The notes under the pieces are model-generated. The model had not been told where the DNA came from. It saw only the letters and a list, made by a program, of their open reading frames with translations, and made no database searches. A DNA stretch of 64,000 nt, taken from Rhizobiales bacterium 65-79. GTDB lineage: Bacteria > Pseudomonadota > Alphaproteobacteria > Rhizobiales > Rhizobiaceae. A program made the translations under genes and the position numbers. Of the stretch, positions 45,819-54,262 are shown piece by piece (positions within the stretch are counted from its first letter, which is position 1; each line of letters starts with the position of its first letter). The DNA lies in assembly GCA_001896885.1 (NCBI GenBank), contig MKRJ01000014.1, positions 337,031-401,030 of the forward strand, read 5' to 3'.

Positions 45819-46517
45819 CTACGAAACGCGAACCAGCGGCGGCGTCACCGCGCCGCCGAATTCGGCCAGCACGGTCTCGCCGGCGATTGCCGTCTGGCCG
45901 ACGGCGACGCGCACGACCGCACCGGCCGGGAGATAGACATCGACGCGCGAGCCGAAGCGGATCAGGCCGAAGCGCTCGCCGATCCCGATATCGCCGTTGA
46001 CGCTCGCCCAGCACAGGATGCGCCGGGCTACCAGGCCTGCGATCTGCACGACCGCTGTCGTGCCGTTCGGGCTTTCGATCACAAGGCCGTTGCGCTCGTT
46101 CTCGGCGCTCGCCTTGTCGAGTTCGGCGTTGAGATACTTGCCGGGCCGATGCTCGATGCGGGTGATGCGCCCGCGCACCGGGGCGCGGTTCACATGACAG
46201 GAAAACACATCCATGAAGACGGAGATTCGCGTCATCTCCCCGGCTTTCAGGCCGAGTTCGCGCGGCGGCACCGCGGGGCCGACCGAGGTGACCCTGCCGT
46301 CGGCCGGGCTCACCACCCAACGGTCGTCGGCGGGCGTGACCCGTGGCGGATCGCGGAAGAAATAGGCGCACCAGCCGGTCAGCACGAGACCGATCCAGAA
46401 GAGCGGCGTCCATGCGGCGCCGAGAAGGAGGGAAGCGACGGCGAAGGCGGCGATGAAAGGATAACCCTCACGGCGCACCGGAACGAAGGCATTGCGGATC
46501 GTGTCGACGAGGCTCAT
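45819..46517 (-). CDS. psd: Phosphatidylserine decarboxylase proenzyme
   Basis: Converts phosphatidylserine to PE through a pyruvoyl group (232 aa, the short Rhizobium/Bacillus type). Self-cleavage is expected at G189-S190 in [15 protein letters not shown]. Other hallmarks are [13 protein letters not shown] (68-80) and [20 protein letters not shown]. Two hydrophobic segments at about 20-50 anchor it in the membrane. I chose the ATG at 46517 over one 19 codons upstream. It heads the psd-pssA operon. Confidence 0.96.
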   Translation of the reverse strand: MSLVDTIRNAFVPVRREGYPFIAAFAVASLLLGAAWTPLFWIGLVLTGWCAYFFRDPPRVTPADDRWVVSPADGRVTSVGPAVPPRELGLKAGEMTRISVFMDVFSCHVNRAPVRGRITRIEHRPGKYLNAELDKASAENERNGLVIESPNGTTAVVQIAGLVARRILCWASVNGDIGIGERFGLIRFGSRVDVYLPAGAVVRVAVGQTAIAGETVLAEFGGAVTPPLVRVS

Positions 46518-46651
46518 TGCCGGACCGGTCTCCTTTGCCCGGCACTGCATAGAGCAAAGCCCGGCACGCTGCAACGCCGCGGGACGGCTTGCCCGGCTCG
46601 TGCCCCTTCTGCCATCATTGCGGCCGATATCGAACCGGGAGAATGCATGTC

Positions 46652-47548
46652 ATGGCGAAGCGGATCGTATTCACGGGCGGGTCGGGCAAGGCCGGAAGGC
46701 ATGTCGTCCCCTATCTGGTCGGCCGGGGCCATGAGGTTCTGAACGTGGATCTCACGCCGCTCGACCATCCCGGCGTCAATACGCTGATCGCCGATGTATG
46801 CGACAGCGGGCAGGTCTTCAATGCGCTGTCGATGCATTTCGGCTTCGGCGGCTTCGAGACGGGAAAAGGCCCCGCGAAAGTGGATGCCGTCGTGCATTTC
46901 GCCGCCATCCCGCGCGTGCTGATCAAGCCGGACAACGAGACGTTCCGGGTCAATACCATCAGCACCTACAACGTCATCGAGGCCGCCGTGAAGCTCGGCA
47001 TCCGCAAGATCGTCATCGCCTCGAGCGAGACCACCTACGGCGTCTGCTTCGCCGAGGGCGACAAGGACTTCCATTCCTTTCCGCTCGAGGAGGACTACGA
47101 CATCGATCCGATGGACAGCTACGGCCTGTCGAAGGTTCTCAACGAGAAGACGGCGCGCGCCTTCGCCATGAGGAGCGGCGCCGACATCTACGCGCTTCGG
47201 ATCGGCAACGTCATCGAGCCGCACGAATACGGTATGTTCCCGCGGTTCCTGGCCGATCCGCCGTCGCGCAAACGCAACGCCTGGAGCTACATCGATGCGC
47301 GCGACCTCGGCCAGATCGTGCATCTGTGCCTGGAAAAGGACGGGCTCGGCTTCCAGGTGTTCAACGCGGTCAACGATACGATCACCGCCGAGACGCCGAC
47401 TATGGAGTTCCTGAAGAAATATGCGCCTCGCACGCCTGTCACCCGTGAGATTCCCGGCTTCGAGGCGCCGCTCTCGAACCGTAAGGCACGTGAGGTGCTG
47501 GGCTTCCGGGAGGAGCACGACTGGCGGAAATACGTGAAGGGCGCGTGA
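46652..47548 (+). CDS. NAD-dependent epimerase/dehydratase family protein
   Basis: Extended short-chain dehydrogenase (298 aa). Cofactor loop FTGGSGKAGRHVVPYL near the start, acidic Asp after beta-2 (NVDLTPLD) indicating NAD, catalytic Ser/Thr in SSETTYGV and YxxxK in MDSYGLSKVLNEKTAR. It is close to uronate-dehydrogenase- and epimerase-like rhizobial proteins; the substrate is not clear. I used the ATG at 46652 (MAKRIVFTGG), eight bases after GGGAGA; an in-frame ATG three codons earlier is possible. Confidence 0.88.
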   Translation: MAKRIVFTGGSGKAGRHVVPYLVGRGHEVLNVDLTPLDHPGVNTLIADVCDSGQVFNALSMHFGFGGFETGKGPAKVDAVVHFAAIPRVLIKPDNETFRVNTISTYNVIEAAVKLGIRKIVIASSETTYGVCFAEGDKDFHSFPLEEDYDIDPMDSYGLSKVLNEKTARAFAMRSGADIYALRIGNVIEPHEYGMFPRFLADPPSRKRNAWSYIDARDLGQIVHLCLEKDGLGFQVFNAVNDTITAETPTMEFLKKYAPRTPVTREIPGFEAPLSNRKAREVLGFREEHDWRKYVKGA

Positions 47549-47581
47549 GGGCGCCTGAATACCGATTCAACGCATTGCGGC

Positions 47582-48292
47582 TCAGGCTTGAAGTCCAGCC
47601 GCAACCTCCAGCGCCAGTGCGATCATCTCCTTCAGCGACGACTGCCGCGATGCCGCATCGAGCGCGGCGCCAGTGATGAGGCAGTCGCTCATCGTGCAGA
47701 TGGCGAGCGCCCTCGCCCCGCCGCGCGCAGCCACCGTGTAGAGCGTATTGGCTTCCATCTCGACGCCGAGCACGCCATGGTCGGTCAGCACCCGGTAGCG
47801 GTCCTCCGGCCCGTAGAACAGATCGCTGGAGACGATGCCGCCGACATGCGCCTTGACGCCATGCCGTTCCGCCGCATCGGCCGCCGCCCGCAGCAGGCCG
47901 AAATCGGCGGCGGGCGCGAATTCGAACGGAGCGAGCGCGATGCGGTTCATCGCGCCGTCGGTCGAGGCCGTCTGCGCCAGGATGACGTCGCGCAGCTTGA
48001 CGCTCGGATGGATGCCGCCGCAGGTGCCAACGCGGATCAGCGTTTTCACGCCGTAGAAATGGATCAGTTCGTGCGCATAGATCGCCGTCGAAGGCTGGCC
48101 CATGCCGGTGGCTTGCACGCTCACGGCGAGGCCCTTGACGCTTCCGGTGAAGCCGAGGCAGTTGCGTATGCCGTTCACCTGCCGGACGTCGTCGAGAAAG
48201 GTCTCCGCGATCCACTTCGCCCGCAGCGGATCACCCGGCAAAAGCACGGTTTCGGCATAATCGCCGGGCCTGGCCTCCAGATGCGGCGTCAT
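47582..48292 (-). CDS. deoD: Purine-nucleoside phosphorylase, DeoD type
   Basis: Hexameric phosphorylase splitting purine (deoxy)nucleosides with phosphate (236 aa, usual length). Motifs are VLLPGDPLRAKWIAE, GMGQPSTAIYAHELI, IRVGTCGGIHPSVKLRDVIL and LGVEMEANTLYTVAA, with the catalytic Asp in TMSDCLITG. It belongs to nucleoside salvage. It is monocistronic and convergent with the epimerase. Confidence 0.96.
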   Translation of the reverse strand: MTPHLEARPGDYAETVLLPGDPLRAKWIAETFLDDVRQVNGIRNCLGFTGSVKGLAVSVQATGMGQPSTAIYAHELIHFYGVKTLIRVGTCGGIHPSVKLRDVILAQTASTDGAMNRIALAPFEFAPAADFGLLRAAADAAERHGVKAHVGGIVSSDLFYGPEDRYRVLTDHGVLGVEMEANTLYTVAARGGARALAICTMSDCLITGAALDAASRQSSLKEMIALALEVAAGLQA

Positions 48293-48543
48293 TCGTCTCT
48301 CTCCATCAGCCTGTCTCCCTCGTCAGCCGGTTGTCCTTGCGCCCAATCCGGGCACCGATCACTCGATTGTGTCCAGCATTACCACGAAGTTTGTGGAGAA
48401 CGGCGGACACGACGAACTTCCGCCGACAATGTCATATTTAATTGCGACGCTTCAGAATGAAGAAGAAGGTGCCAACCGGCGAAGCCTTTCAGGCCTCGTC
48501 GGCCCCGGCCATTTTAAAAGGGCATAAGCCCGAGGAGGTTTCG

Positions 48544-48804
48544 ATGACTTCCACCACATTTCATGATGCATTTCTTGGCCCAACCGACCTTGCCTTGGCG
48601 AAGCGGGTTCTCGACAGGGTCTGCGCCGAAAGGGCGATCGAACTGGACAGCCGTGACGCGGGAGAACTGGCCGCCAGCCTCATACGCCAGTTGCAGCACG
48701 GCACACGGGACGAGGATCGACTGATGACGCTGTTCGGCACGACGCGGAGACCGCTCCGGCGCAGGCCGGCAAGCGGCTGGGAGGCCCTGCGCCCTATTCG
48801 CTGA
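48544..48804 (+). CDS. Small hypothetical protein (86 aa)
   Basis: Begins at an ATG behind AGGAGGTTTCG. The sequence is helical and soluble (DLALAKRVLDRVCAERAIEL, AGELAASLIRQLQHGTRDED), with an Arg-rich C-terminus (RRPLRRRPASGWEALRPIR). Similar short proteins of unknown role are common in rhizobia, often beside DUF6894 genes as here. A gap of 251 bases upstream shows no clear promoter. Confidence 0.7.
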   Translation: MTSTTFHDAFLGPTDLALAKRVLDRVCAERAIELDSRDAGELAASLIRQLQHGTRDEDRLMTLFGTTRRPLRRRPASGWEALRPIR

Positions 48805-48811
48805 ACAGGGC

Positions 48812-48836
48812 GGAACATTCCTGCCGCGACCGAGTT
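48812..48836 (+). promoter_or_regulatory. EcfG-type promoter upstream of the DUF6894 gene
   Basis: GGAAC (48812-48816), 18 bases, then TT (48835-48836), i.e. N16 followed by AGTT. It matches the relaxed RpoE2 form GGAAC-N18/19-TT and lies 30 bases before the ATG at 48866, outside the preceding gene. Confidence 0.5.
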
Positions 48837-48865
48837 TCAGGCACACCACCTGGAGAACATCGACA

Positions 48866-49111
48866 ATGCGGTATTTTTTCCATCTTCGTGAAGGCGAGCG
48901 TCTGACCCGGGATGCGGCCGGAATATCTCTTCCGGACCTCGAGAGCGCGATCGGTGCGGCCAAGGCACGCGCGAACGCCCTGGTCGACCGGGCGGCCCGT
49001 TCCGGCCGCGCCATCGTCTGGGGCACCGAATACGAGGTGGAGGACGCCGCCGGCCGTCTCGTCATGGTGCTGCCGCTCTCGCATTTCGTCGAAATCAGCA
49101 AGGCCGCCTGA
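48866..49111 (+). CDS. DUF6894 family small protein
   Basis: An 81-aa protein starting MRYFFHLREGERLTRDAAGI, the pattern of the DUF6894 family widespread in rhizobia (MxRYFFHLxxGxxxxxDxxG). It continues LPDLESAIGAAKARANALVD and ends in a predicted strand VMVLPLSHFVEI. The function is unknown. A candidate general-stress promoter precedes it. Confidence 0.8.
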   Translation: MRYFFHLREGERLTRDAAGISLPDLESAIGAAKARANALVDRAARSGRAIVWGTEYEVEDAAGRLVMVLPLSHFVEISKAA

Positions 49112-49239
49112 ACCGCCCGATCGCTTGTGGTCTGCAACCTCCTCGCGTCGCGCAGGGGATCGTTAAGCCGCGCCTGTCAATATGCGGCCGTACTCGGCGG
49201 CAATGATCTGCCGAGTGTCAGGAGCCGGACGGGCGGGAT

Positions 49240-49719
49240 TTGCAGTTTTCGATCGGAAAGACATGCTGCTTCGCAGCAACGGCAGCCCTGCTATTCGCGC
49301 TGACCGCCTGCGGCACGGCCGTTCATGAGGTCGGTCCGGGAGCCGGCGTTTCGGCTTCGGCAGCCGCCGCCATCGCGCAATTGCGCACGGAGAATGGCGT
49401 ATCGCCATTGAAGACCGACGGCGCGCTGGAGCAGGCGGCGCTGCAGCAGGCTGGTTATATGGCCCGCTCCGGCGAGATGGAGCACACGACCGGTTTCGGC
49501 CGGGATTTCGTCAGCCGCATGAAGAAGGACAACATCCACGGCCTGCGCGCCGAGAACATCGCCTATGGCGCGTTCGACACGTCGAAGGTGCTCGATGTCT
49601 GGATGCATTCCCCGCCGCACCGGAAGAACATGCTCGACCAGCGCATCAGGCGCTTCGGCCTCGCCTATGTGAGCGACGGCAACGGCCGCCGCTACTGGGC
49701 GATGGTGATGGCGGACTGA
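49240..49719 (+). CDS. CAP/SCP domain lipoprotein
   Basis: A 159-aa secreted protein. The signal peptide ends in a lipobox LTAC (CCFAATAALLFALTACGTAV), so it is probably a lipoprotein. Residues 40-159 form a CAP (cysteine-rich secretory protein) domain: LRTENGVSPLKTDGALEQAA, RAENIAYGAFDTSKVLDVWM and SPPHRKNMLDQRIRRFGLAY carry the conserved His/Glu set. The only suitable start is TTG at 49240 after GGCGGGA. Bacterial CAP proteins are mostly uncharacterised. Confidence 0.85.
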   Translation: MQFSIGKTCCFAATAALLFALTACGTAVHEVGPGAGVSASAAAAIAQLRTENGVSPLKTDGALEQAALQQAGYMARSGEMEHTTGFGRDFVSRMKKDNIHGLRAENIAYGAFDTSKVLDVWMHSPPHRKNMLDQRIRRFGLAYVSDGNGRRYWAMVMAD

Positions 49720-49806
49720 CGGAGCCTATCCCCAGCAAGCTCGACCGAGGGCCATGGCGGCCGGGCGGCCAATGGCGTATTTTCCTTGAAGAAACCGGGG
49801 AAAAGC

Positions 49807-50391
49807 ATGGGAAAAGGCCGCGTCGAGGCATTCAGCGATGGCGTGATCGCCATCATCATCACCATCATGGTGCTGGAGCTAAAGGTTCCGCATGGCGAGG
49901 ACCTGAAGGCGCTCTGGCCGCTCCTGCCGATCTTCCTTACCTACGTGCTTTCCTTCATCAATGTGGGGCTTTACTGGAACAACCTCCACAACATGTTCCA
50001 CACGGTGCAGCGTGTGGACGGCGCCGTGCTCTGGGCGAATCTCCACCTCCTGTTCTGGCTGTCGCTGATGCCCTTCACCACAGCCTTCATGGGCGAGAAC
50101 CGTTTCGCCACCGAGCCGGTGGCGCTTTACGGATTCGACCTTGCCATGTGCGCGGTAGCGTTCACGATCCTCGAACGGTGCCTGCTCAAATTGCATGGAC
50201 CGGACTCCGGTTTCGCCCGGGCGCTCGGCCGCGACTTCAAGGGATGGCTGTCCCTGATCTGTTATTTCCTTGCCGTCCCGCTCGCCTTCGTGAGCGAATG
50301 GATTTCCGTCGCGCTTTATGTTTTCGTAGCGGCGATGTGGCTTGTTCCCGACCGCCGCTTCGCGCGGCAGGCAAGCCATCCGGGTGGCTGA
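49807..50391 (+). CDS. TMEM175-like (DUF1211) integral membrane protein
   Basis: A 194-aa membrane protein opening GRVEAFSDGVIAIIITIMVL, the RxxxFSD signature of the TMEM175/DUF1211 family. Bacterial members form potassium-conducting tetramers. Six helices are predicted, including FLTYVLSFINVGLYWNNLHN and LLFWLSLMPFTTAFMG. Potassium channel activity is inferred from the family. The ATG at 49807 has GGGGA upstream. Confidence 0.88.
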   Translation: MGKGRVEAFSDGVIAIIITIMVLELKVPHGEDLKALWPLLPIFLTYVLSFINVGLYWNNLHNMFHTVQRVDGAVLWANLHLLFWLSLMPFTTAFMGENRFATEPVALYGFDLAMCAVAFTILERCLLKLHGPDSGFARALGRDFKGWLSLICYFLAVPLAFVSEWISVALYVFVAAMWLVPDRRFARQASHPGG

Positions 50392-50474
50392 GCCTCCAGT
50401 GGAATGAATTTGCCAGGGGTTCCTTCGTTTCCAACATTTGCCCTGGGCCCGACGCAAATCTTGGAACCGAACCA

Positions 50475-50813
50475 CTAGGTCGCGTGCTTGTCATCGCCGG
50501 CGCGCAGGCCGGCCTCGTATGCCTTTCGCGCCCAGGATGCGAACTCCTCCGGATCGTCGACGGCGCTGTCCGGAATCGTCCAGTAGGGCATGGCGACCAG
50601 CTTTCCGTGCCGCGAGCCGGTATAGGTCCACTGGCGGGCACCGGCTGCGGCGAAGTCGGGCGCGCTCACCCCATCCGCCTTCAACATCAGTTCGCCCCTG
50701 ATCTCGACCGCGACGATCACGCCGTCGAAATAGATCCCCTTGCCGCCGAAGAGCCGGCGTATGCTGACAGGACCGAGGCCGGAGAAGAGGTCGGTGATCG
50801 CATCGTTTTCCAT
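50475..50813 (-). CDS. TfoX/Sxy N-terminal domain protein
   Basis: A 112-aa protein with the TfoX N-domain: SGLGPVSIRRLFGGKGIYFD, ELMLKADGV and a C-terminal YWTIPDSAVDDPEEFASWAR. It lacks the C-terminal DNA-competence domain of Sxy; stand-alone N-domains are common in alphaproteobacteria without a proven function. The start at 50813 is the first ATG that fits the family. Confidence 0.88.
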   Translation of the reverse strand: MENDAITDLFSGLGPVSIRRLFGGKGIYFDGVIVAVEIRGELMLKADGVSAPDFAAAGARQWTYTGSRHGKLVAMPYWTIPDSAVDDPEEFASWARKAYEAGLRAGDDKHAT

Positions 50814-50905
50814 ATGCCGATCATGCCAACCGCCGGACCGGTTGTCATGACGGTATCGTGCGCCAGCTATCGATTGCTGCCGCAAGCTGACAGAGGAACC
50901 AAGCC

Positions 50906-51403
50906 ATGCCGATGAAACTCGAGGGATCCTGCCGCTGCGGCGCCGTCCGCTTCGCCGTCGACAGCCATACGCCGGTGCCCTACCAGCTCTGCTATTGCTC
51001 GATCTGCCGCAAGCAGCAGGGAGGCGGCGGATATGCGATCAACCTCGGCGCCGACGCGCGAACGCTGAAGATCGAAGGCAAGGAGCATATCGGCGTCTAT
51101 CGCGCGGAGATCCATGACGACGAACATCCTATCCGCGAAACCTCTACGGGTGAGCGCAATTTCTGCCGCGAATGCGGCACCGCGCTCTGGCTCTACGATC
51201 CGACCTGGCCGGATCTCGTGCATCCCTTCGCCTCGGCGGTCGACACCGATTTGCCGGAGCCGAAGGAGCGCACGCATCTCATGCTGAAATACAAGGCGAA
51301 CTGGGTCGAGCCGGATATCGCCGCGGGGGACAAGGTCTTCGACCTCTATCCCGAGGAATCGATCGCCGACTGGCACAAGCGCACGCGCATGTGGGTGGAT
51401 TAG
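50906..51403 (+). CDS. GFA (glutathione-dependent formaldehyde-activating/CENP-V) family protein
   Basis: A 165-aa zinc protein. Cys ligands appear in GSCRCGAVRFAV, LCYCSICRKQQGGGG and NFCRECGTALWLYDP, the full GFA/CENP-V set. The family is named for formaldehyde-glutathione chemistry, but most members are unassigned. A GAGGAACC upstream serves as ribosome-binding site. It is followed by a repeat element. Confidence 0.9.
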   Translation: MPMKLEGSCRCGAVRFAVDSHTPVPYQLCYCSICRKQQGGGGYAINLGADARTLKIEGKEHIGVYRAEIHDDEHPIRETSTGERNFCRECGTALWLYDPTWPDLVHPFASAVDTDLPEPKERTHLMLKYKANWVEPDIAAGDKVFDLYPEESIADWHKRTRMWVD

Positions 51404-51407
51404 CGTT

Positions 51408-51530
51408 CTTCTCCCCTTAAAGGGGAGAAGATGCCGGCAGGCAGATGAGAAGCGACGCAAACATGCCGAAGCCGGCTCCGCCCCTCATCCGGCCCTTCGG
51501 GCCACCTTCTCCCCGTAAACAGGGAGAAGG
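51408..51530. repeat. Mosaic of hairpins between GFA gene and sufA (RIME-like)
   Basis: Three hairpins: CTTCTCCCCTT/AAGGGGAGAAG (51408-51430, perfect 11 bp), GGCCC-TTC-GGGCC (51491-51503) and CCTTCTCCC/GGGAGAAGG (51505-51530). Outer hairpins share the TTCTCCC core. It lies between two convergent genes and resembles rhizobial intergenic mosaic elements. Confidence 0.7.
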
Positions 51531-51538
51531 AAAAGAAG

Positions 51539-51922
51539 TCAGGTTGCCCCTGCCCTCGCCTCGGCGAGCGCCTTCAGTTCGGCCGGCTTCAATTCGACCG
51601 ATTCCCCGCAGCCGCAGGCGGAGGTCTGGTTGGGGTTGCGGAAGGTGAAGCCGGTGCGGAGCTTCGTCACCTCGAAGTCCATCTCCGTTCCGAGAAGGAA
51701 CAGCGCGGCTTCCGGCGCCACCCAGACATTGGCGCCTTCATGCTCGATATGGTCGTCTTTGGGGTTCGCCTCCGTCACGAGATCGACGGTATACTCCATG
51801 CCGGCGCATCCGCCCTTCTTGACCCCGACGCGAACGCCTTGCGCACCCTCGCGCGTATCGACGATATCGCGTATCCGCGCCGCAGCGGCATCCGTCATGC
51901 TGATGACCTGGAACCTACGCAT
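51539..51922 (-). CDS. sufA: Iron-sulfur cluster assembly scaffold/carrier, HesB/IscA (SufA) family
   Basis: A-type Fe-S carrier (127 aa) with the three conserved Cys in KKGGCAGMEYTVDL and SACGCGESVELKPAE. It follows the suf operon in orientation but is separated from sufT by a divergent DUF1236 gene. The ATG at 51922 (MRRFQVISMTDAAAARIRDI) is chosen with GGAGA seven bases upstream; 51934 and MTDAA are alternatives. SufA or ErpA naming cannot be settled here. Confidence 0.9.
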   Translation of the reverse strand: MRRFQVISMTDAAAARIRDIVDTREGAQGVRVGVKKGGCAGMEYTVDLVTEANPKDDHIEHEGANVWVAPEAALFLLGTEMDFEVTKLRTGFTFRNPNQTSACGCGESVELKPAELKALAEARAGAT

Positions 51923-52037
51923 TCTCTTCTCCAATTCACACGGATTAAAGGTCCGTGGAACGAATCCTCACAACCCAAAAATGGTGCGGAAATGCCACAG
52001 ACGCAAGCCCGCACGCTTTCTATTAGCCTCCGCTTTT

Positions 52038-52063
52038 GGAACCTCCCCGCCTGCACGGCGGTT
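52038..52063 (+). promoter_or_regulatory. EcfG-type promoter of the DUF1236 gene
   Basis: GGAAC (52038-52042), a 17-base spacer and GGTT (52060-52063), matching the relaxed GGAAC-N18/19-TT form of RpoE2 promoters. The gene starts 31 bases downstream, a natural leader length. Confidence 0.55.
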
Positions 52064-52093
52064 AATGGGCATCCTCAACCCAAGGAGAGACCG

Positions 52094-52408
52094 ATGAAAA
52101 CACTCGTTTCCAGCCTTCTCGCAGCCGGCATCCTGGCGTCCGGGACGGCATTCGCGCTGGCGGACACCATCGTGATCGCGCCCGAGCAGCAGAGAGTCAT
52201 CCACGAATACGTCGTCAAGCAGAATCCCGCCCCCGTCGTCCTTCCGTCGGATACTGCGGTCGAGGTCGGCACGGTAGTGCCCGACAGCGTCGAAATCCGC
52301 CAGTTGGAAGTTCCGGACATGCAGGTCCACTACGACTATATGGTCGTCAACGGACAGACCGTCCTGGTCGACCCGCAGACCCGCAAGATCGTCCAGATCA
52401 TCCACTGA
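52094..52408 (+). CDS. DUF1236 periplasmic protein
   Basis: A 104-aa exported protein. The signal peptide is MKTLVSSLLAAGILASGTAF with cleavage near ALA-DT. The mature part has APEQQRVIHEYVVKQNPAPV and VPDMQVHYDYMVVNGQTVLV followed by DPQTRKIVQII, the DUF1236 pattern. These proteins are abundant in rhizobia and of unknown function. It is encoded opposite to the suf genes between sufT and sufA, with AAGGAGAG and a candidate general-stress promoter. Confidence 0.85.
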   Translation: MKTLVSSLLAAGILASGTAFALADTIVIAPEQQRVIHEYVVKQNPAPVVLPSDTAVEVGTVVPDSVEIRQLEVPDMQVHYDYMVVNGQTVLVDPQTRKIVQIIH

Positions 52409-52447
52409 CGCCGATTTCCAGGAGCGGGCGCGCCCACGCGCGCCTGC

Positions 52448-52843
52448 TCAATACCACCCGAGCGCGACCTGCGCCTCTTCGGACATGCGGTCGGGGGTCC
52501 ACGGCGGATCGAACACCATCTCGACATCGACATCCGACACGCCTTCGACCGCGCCGACCGCGTTCTGCACCCAGCCAGGCATCTCGCCGGCAACCGGGCA
52601 GCCCGGCGCCGTCAGCGTCATCTCGATCTTGACCGAACGGTCGTCCTCGATATCGATCTTGTAGATCAGACCGAGTTCGTAGATGTCGGCCGGAATCTCC
52701 GGATCGTACACGGTCTTCAGCGCCGAGACGATGTCGTCGGTCAGCCGCGCCAGTTCCTCCGGCGGGATGCCGGACGCCGAATGGGGGCTCGTCGCCATGG
52801 CGGCGGCTTCTCCAGTCGTATTCGCAGGGAGATCGTCCATCAT
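52448..52843 (-). CDS. sufT: SUF-system Fe-S assembly protein SufT (DUF59/MIP18)
   Basis: A 131-aa protein: variable N-terminus, then the DUF59 domain (EELARLTDDIVSALKTVYDP, ADIYELGLIYKIDIEDDRSV, LTAPGCPVAGEMPGWV with the conserved Cys). DUF59 proteins aid Fe-S maturation. It starts at the ATG at 52843, one base past the sufS stop; another ATG follows at once. Last gene of the contiguous suf block. Confidence 0.9.
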   Translation of the reverse strand: MMDDLPANTTGEAAAMATSPHSASGIPPEELARLTDDIVSALKTVYDPEIPADIYELGLIYKIDIEDDRSVKIEMTLTAPGCPVAGEMPGWVQNAVGAVEGVSDVDVEMVFDPPWTPDRMSEEAQVALGWY

Positions 52844-52844
52844 G

Positions 52845-54086
52845 TCATCCAAAGAATTTGCGCGCCTTTTCCAGCGCTTCGGCAAGCGCGTCCACCTCGG
52901 CTCGCGTATTATATAGTCCGAACGAAGCGCGACAGGTAGAAGTCGTGCCGAAGCGCTGCAGGAGCGGCTGGGCGCAATGCGTGCCGGCGCGCACCGCGAC
53001 GCCCGAGCGGTCGATCACCATCGACACGTCGTGCGGGTGGATGCCTTCCAGATTGAAGGAGACTATGGCTCCCTTGCCGGGCGCATTGCCGTAGATGCGC
53101 AGCGAATTGATGGCGCGGAGGCGCTCATGCGCGTAGTCGCGCAGGTCCGCCTCATGAGCGGCAATCGCCTCGCGGCCGATTCCTTCCATGTATTCCAGCG
53201 CCGCGCCGAGCCCGATCGCCTGCACGATCGGCGGCGTCCCGGCCTCGAAGCGGTGCGGCGGGTCATTGTAGGTCACCATGTCTTCGGTTACGTCGAAGAT
53301 CATCTCGCCGCCGCCCTGGAAGGGCCGCATAGCCTCCAGCATATCCTTCCTGCCATAGAGCGCGCCGATGCCGGACGGCCCATACACCTTGTGGCCGGTG
53401 AAGACATAGAAGTCGCAGCCGATATCCCGCACGTCGACGGGCAGGTGCACCGCACCCTGGCTGCCATCCACCAGTACCGGAATGCCGCGCTCGTGTGCGA
53501 TCCTTACGATCTCCTTTACCGGCGCGACGGTGCCCAGCACGTTGGACATATGGGTGATGGCGACGAGCTTCGTGCGCTCGGTCAGCCGCTTCTCGAACTC
53601 CTCGACATGGAGCACGCCGTCGTCGTCCACCGGCACCCAGACGAGTTTCGCGCCCTGGCGCTCGCGGATGAAGTGCCACGGCACGATGTTGGAATGGTGC
53701 TCCATGATCGAGAGCACGATCTCGTCGCCCTCGCCGATCCGGGGCATTCCCCAGCCATAGGCGACCGTGTTGATCGCCTCGGTCGTGTTCTTGGTGAAGA
53801 CGATCTCCTCGACGCTTGCCGCGTTCAGGAAGCGGCGAACGGTCTCTCGCGCCTTTTCGTAGGCGTCGGTCGCGGCGTTCGACAGGAAGTGCAGGCCGCG
53901 ATGCACGTTGGCATATTCGTTCGTGTAGGCATGCGTGACGGCGTCGATAACGGCCTGCGGCTTCTGCGCCGAGGCGCCGTTGTCGAGATAGACCAGCTTC
54001 TTGCCGTGGACCGTGCGCGACAGGATCGGGAAGTCGCGGCGGATCGCCTCGACGTCGTAGGTTCTGTTTTCGACCTTCTGATCCAT
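52845..54086 (-). CDS. sufS: Cysteine desulfurase SufS (group II)
   Basis: PLP enzyme delivering sulfane sulfur for Fe-S assembly (413 aa). PLP Lys lies in FTGHKVYGPSGIGALYG and the active Cys in RAGTHCAQPLLQRFG, the group II pattern. EIVLSIMEHHSNIVPWHFI and SNVLGTVAPVKEI are typical. No sufE or sufU is in the window, so its sulfur acceptor partner is elsewhere or absent. sufT follows one base later; sufD ends 176 bases upstream across a repeat. Confidence 0.96.
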   Translation of the reverse strand: MDQKVENRTYDVEAIRRDFPILSRTVHGKKLVYLDNGASAQKPQAVIDAVTHAYTNEYANVHRGLHFLSNAATDAYEKARETVRRFLNAASVEEIVFTKNTTEAINTVAYGWGMPRIGEGDEIVLSIMEHHSNIVPWHFIRERQGAKLVWVPVDDDGVLHVEEFEKRLTERTKLVAITHMSNVLGTVAPVKEIVRIAHERGIPVLVDGSQGAVHLPVDVRDIGCDFYVFTGHKVYGPSGIGALYGRKDMLEAMRPFQGGGEMIFDVTEDMVTYNDPPHRFEAGTPPIVQAIGLGAALEYMEGIGREAIAAHEADLRDYAHERLRAINSLRIYGNAPGKGAIVSFNLEGIHPHDVSMVIDRSGVAVRAGTHCAQPLLQRFGTTSTCRASFGLYNTRAEVDALAEALEKARKFFG

Positions 54087-54110
54087 GTCTTCTACTTTCG
54101 TGATTCAGTG

Positions 54111-54152
54111 CGTCCTTCGAGGCTCGCTGCGCTCGCACCTCAGGATGAGGGA
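54111..54152. repeat. Dispersed repeat fragment between sufD and sufS
   Basis: CGTCCTTCGAGG...CGCACCTCAGGATGAGGG, containing mirrored CCTTCGAGG/CCTCAGGATG halves and a GCTCGCTGCGCTCGC near-palindrome. I recognise this as a frequent intergenic repeat of rhizobial genomes (from memory). It sits in the 176-base gap inside the suf operon. Confidence 0.6.
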
Positions 54153-54262
54153 GGTATGTGCCATATCTCCGTCACCGATCTTCGATCCCACCCTTCGCCA
54201 ACTGACATTCGTCTTTACCAGTGGTCCTGCAGCCAAGACAGGCTACCACGCACCTCATCATC

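Noticed and set aside
48293..48543. Possible gene or RNA in the gap before the 86-aa protein
   Set aside because: No ribosome-binding site plus coding pattern, no terminator-like hairpin and no recognised RNA motif.
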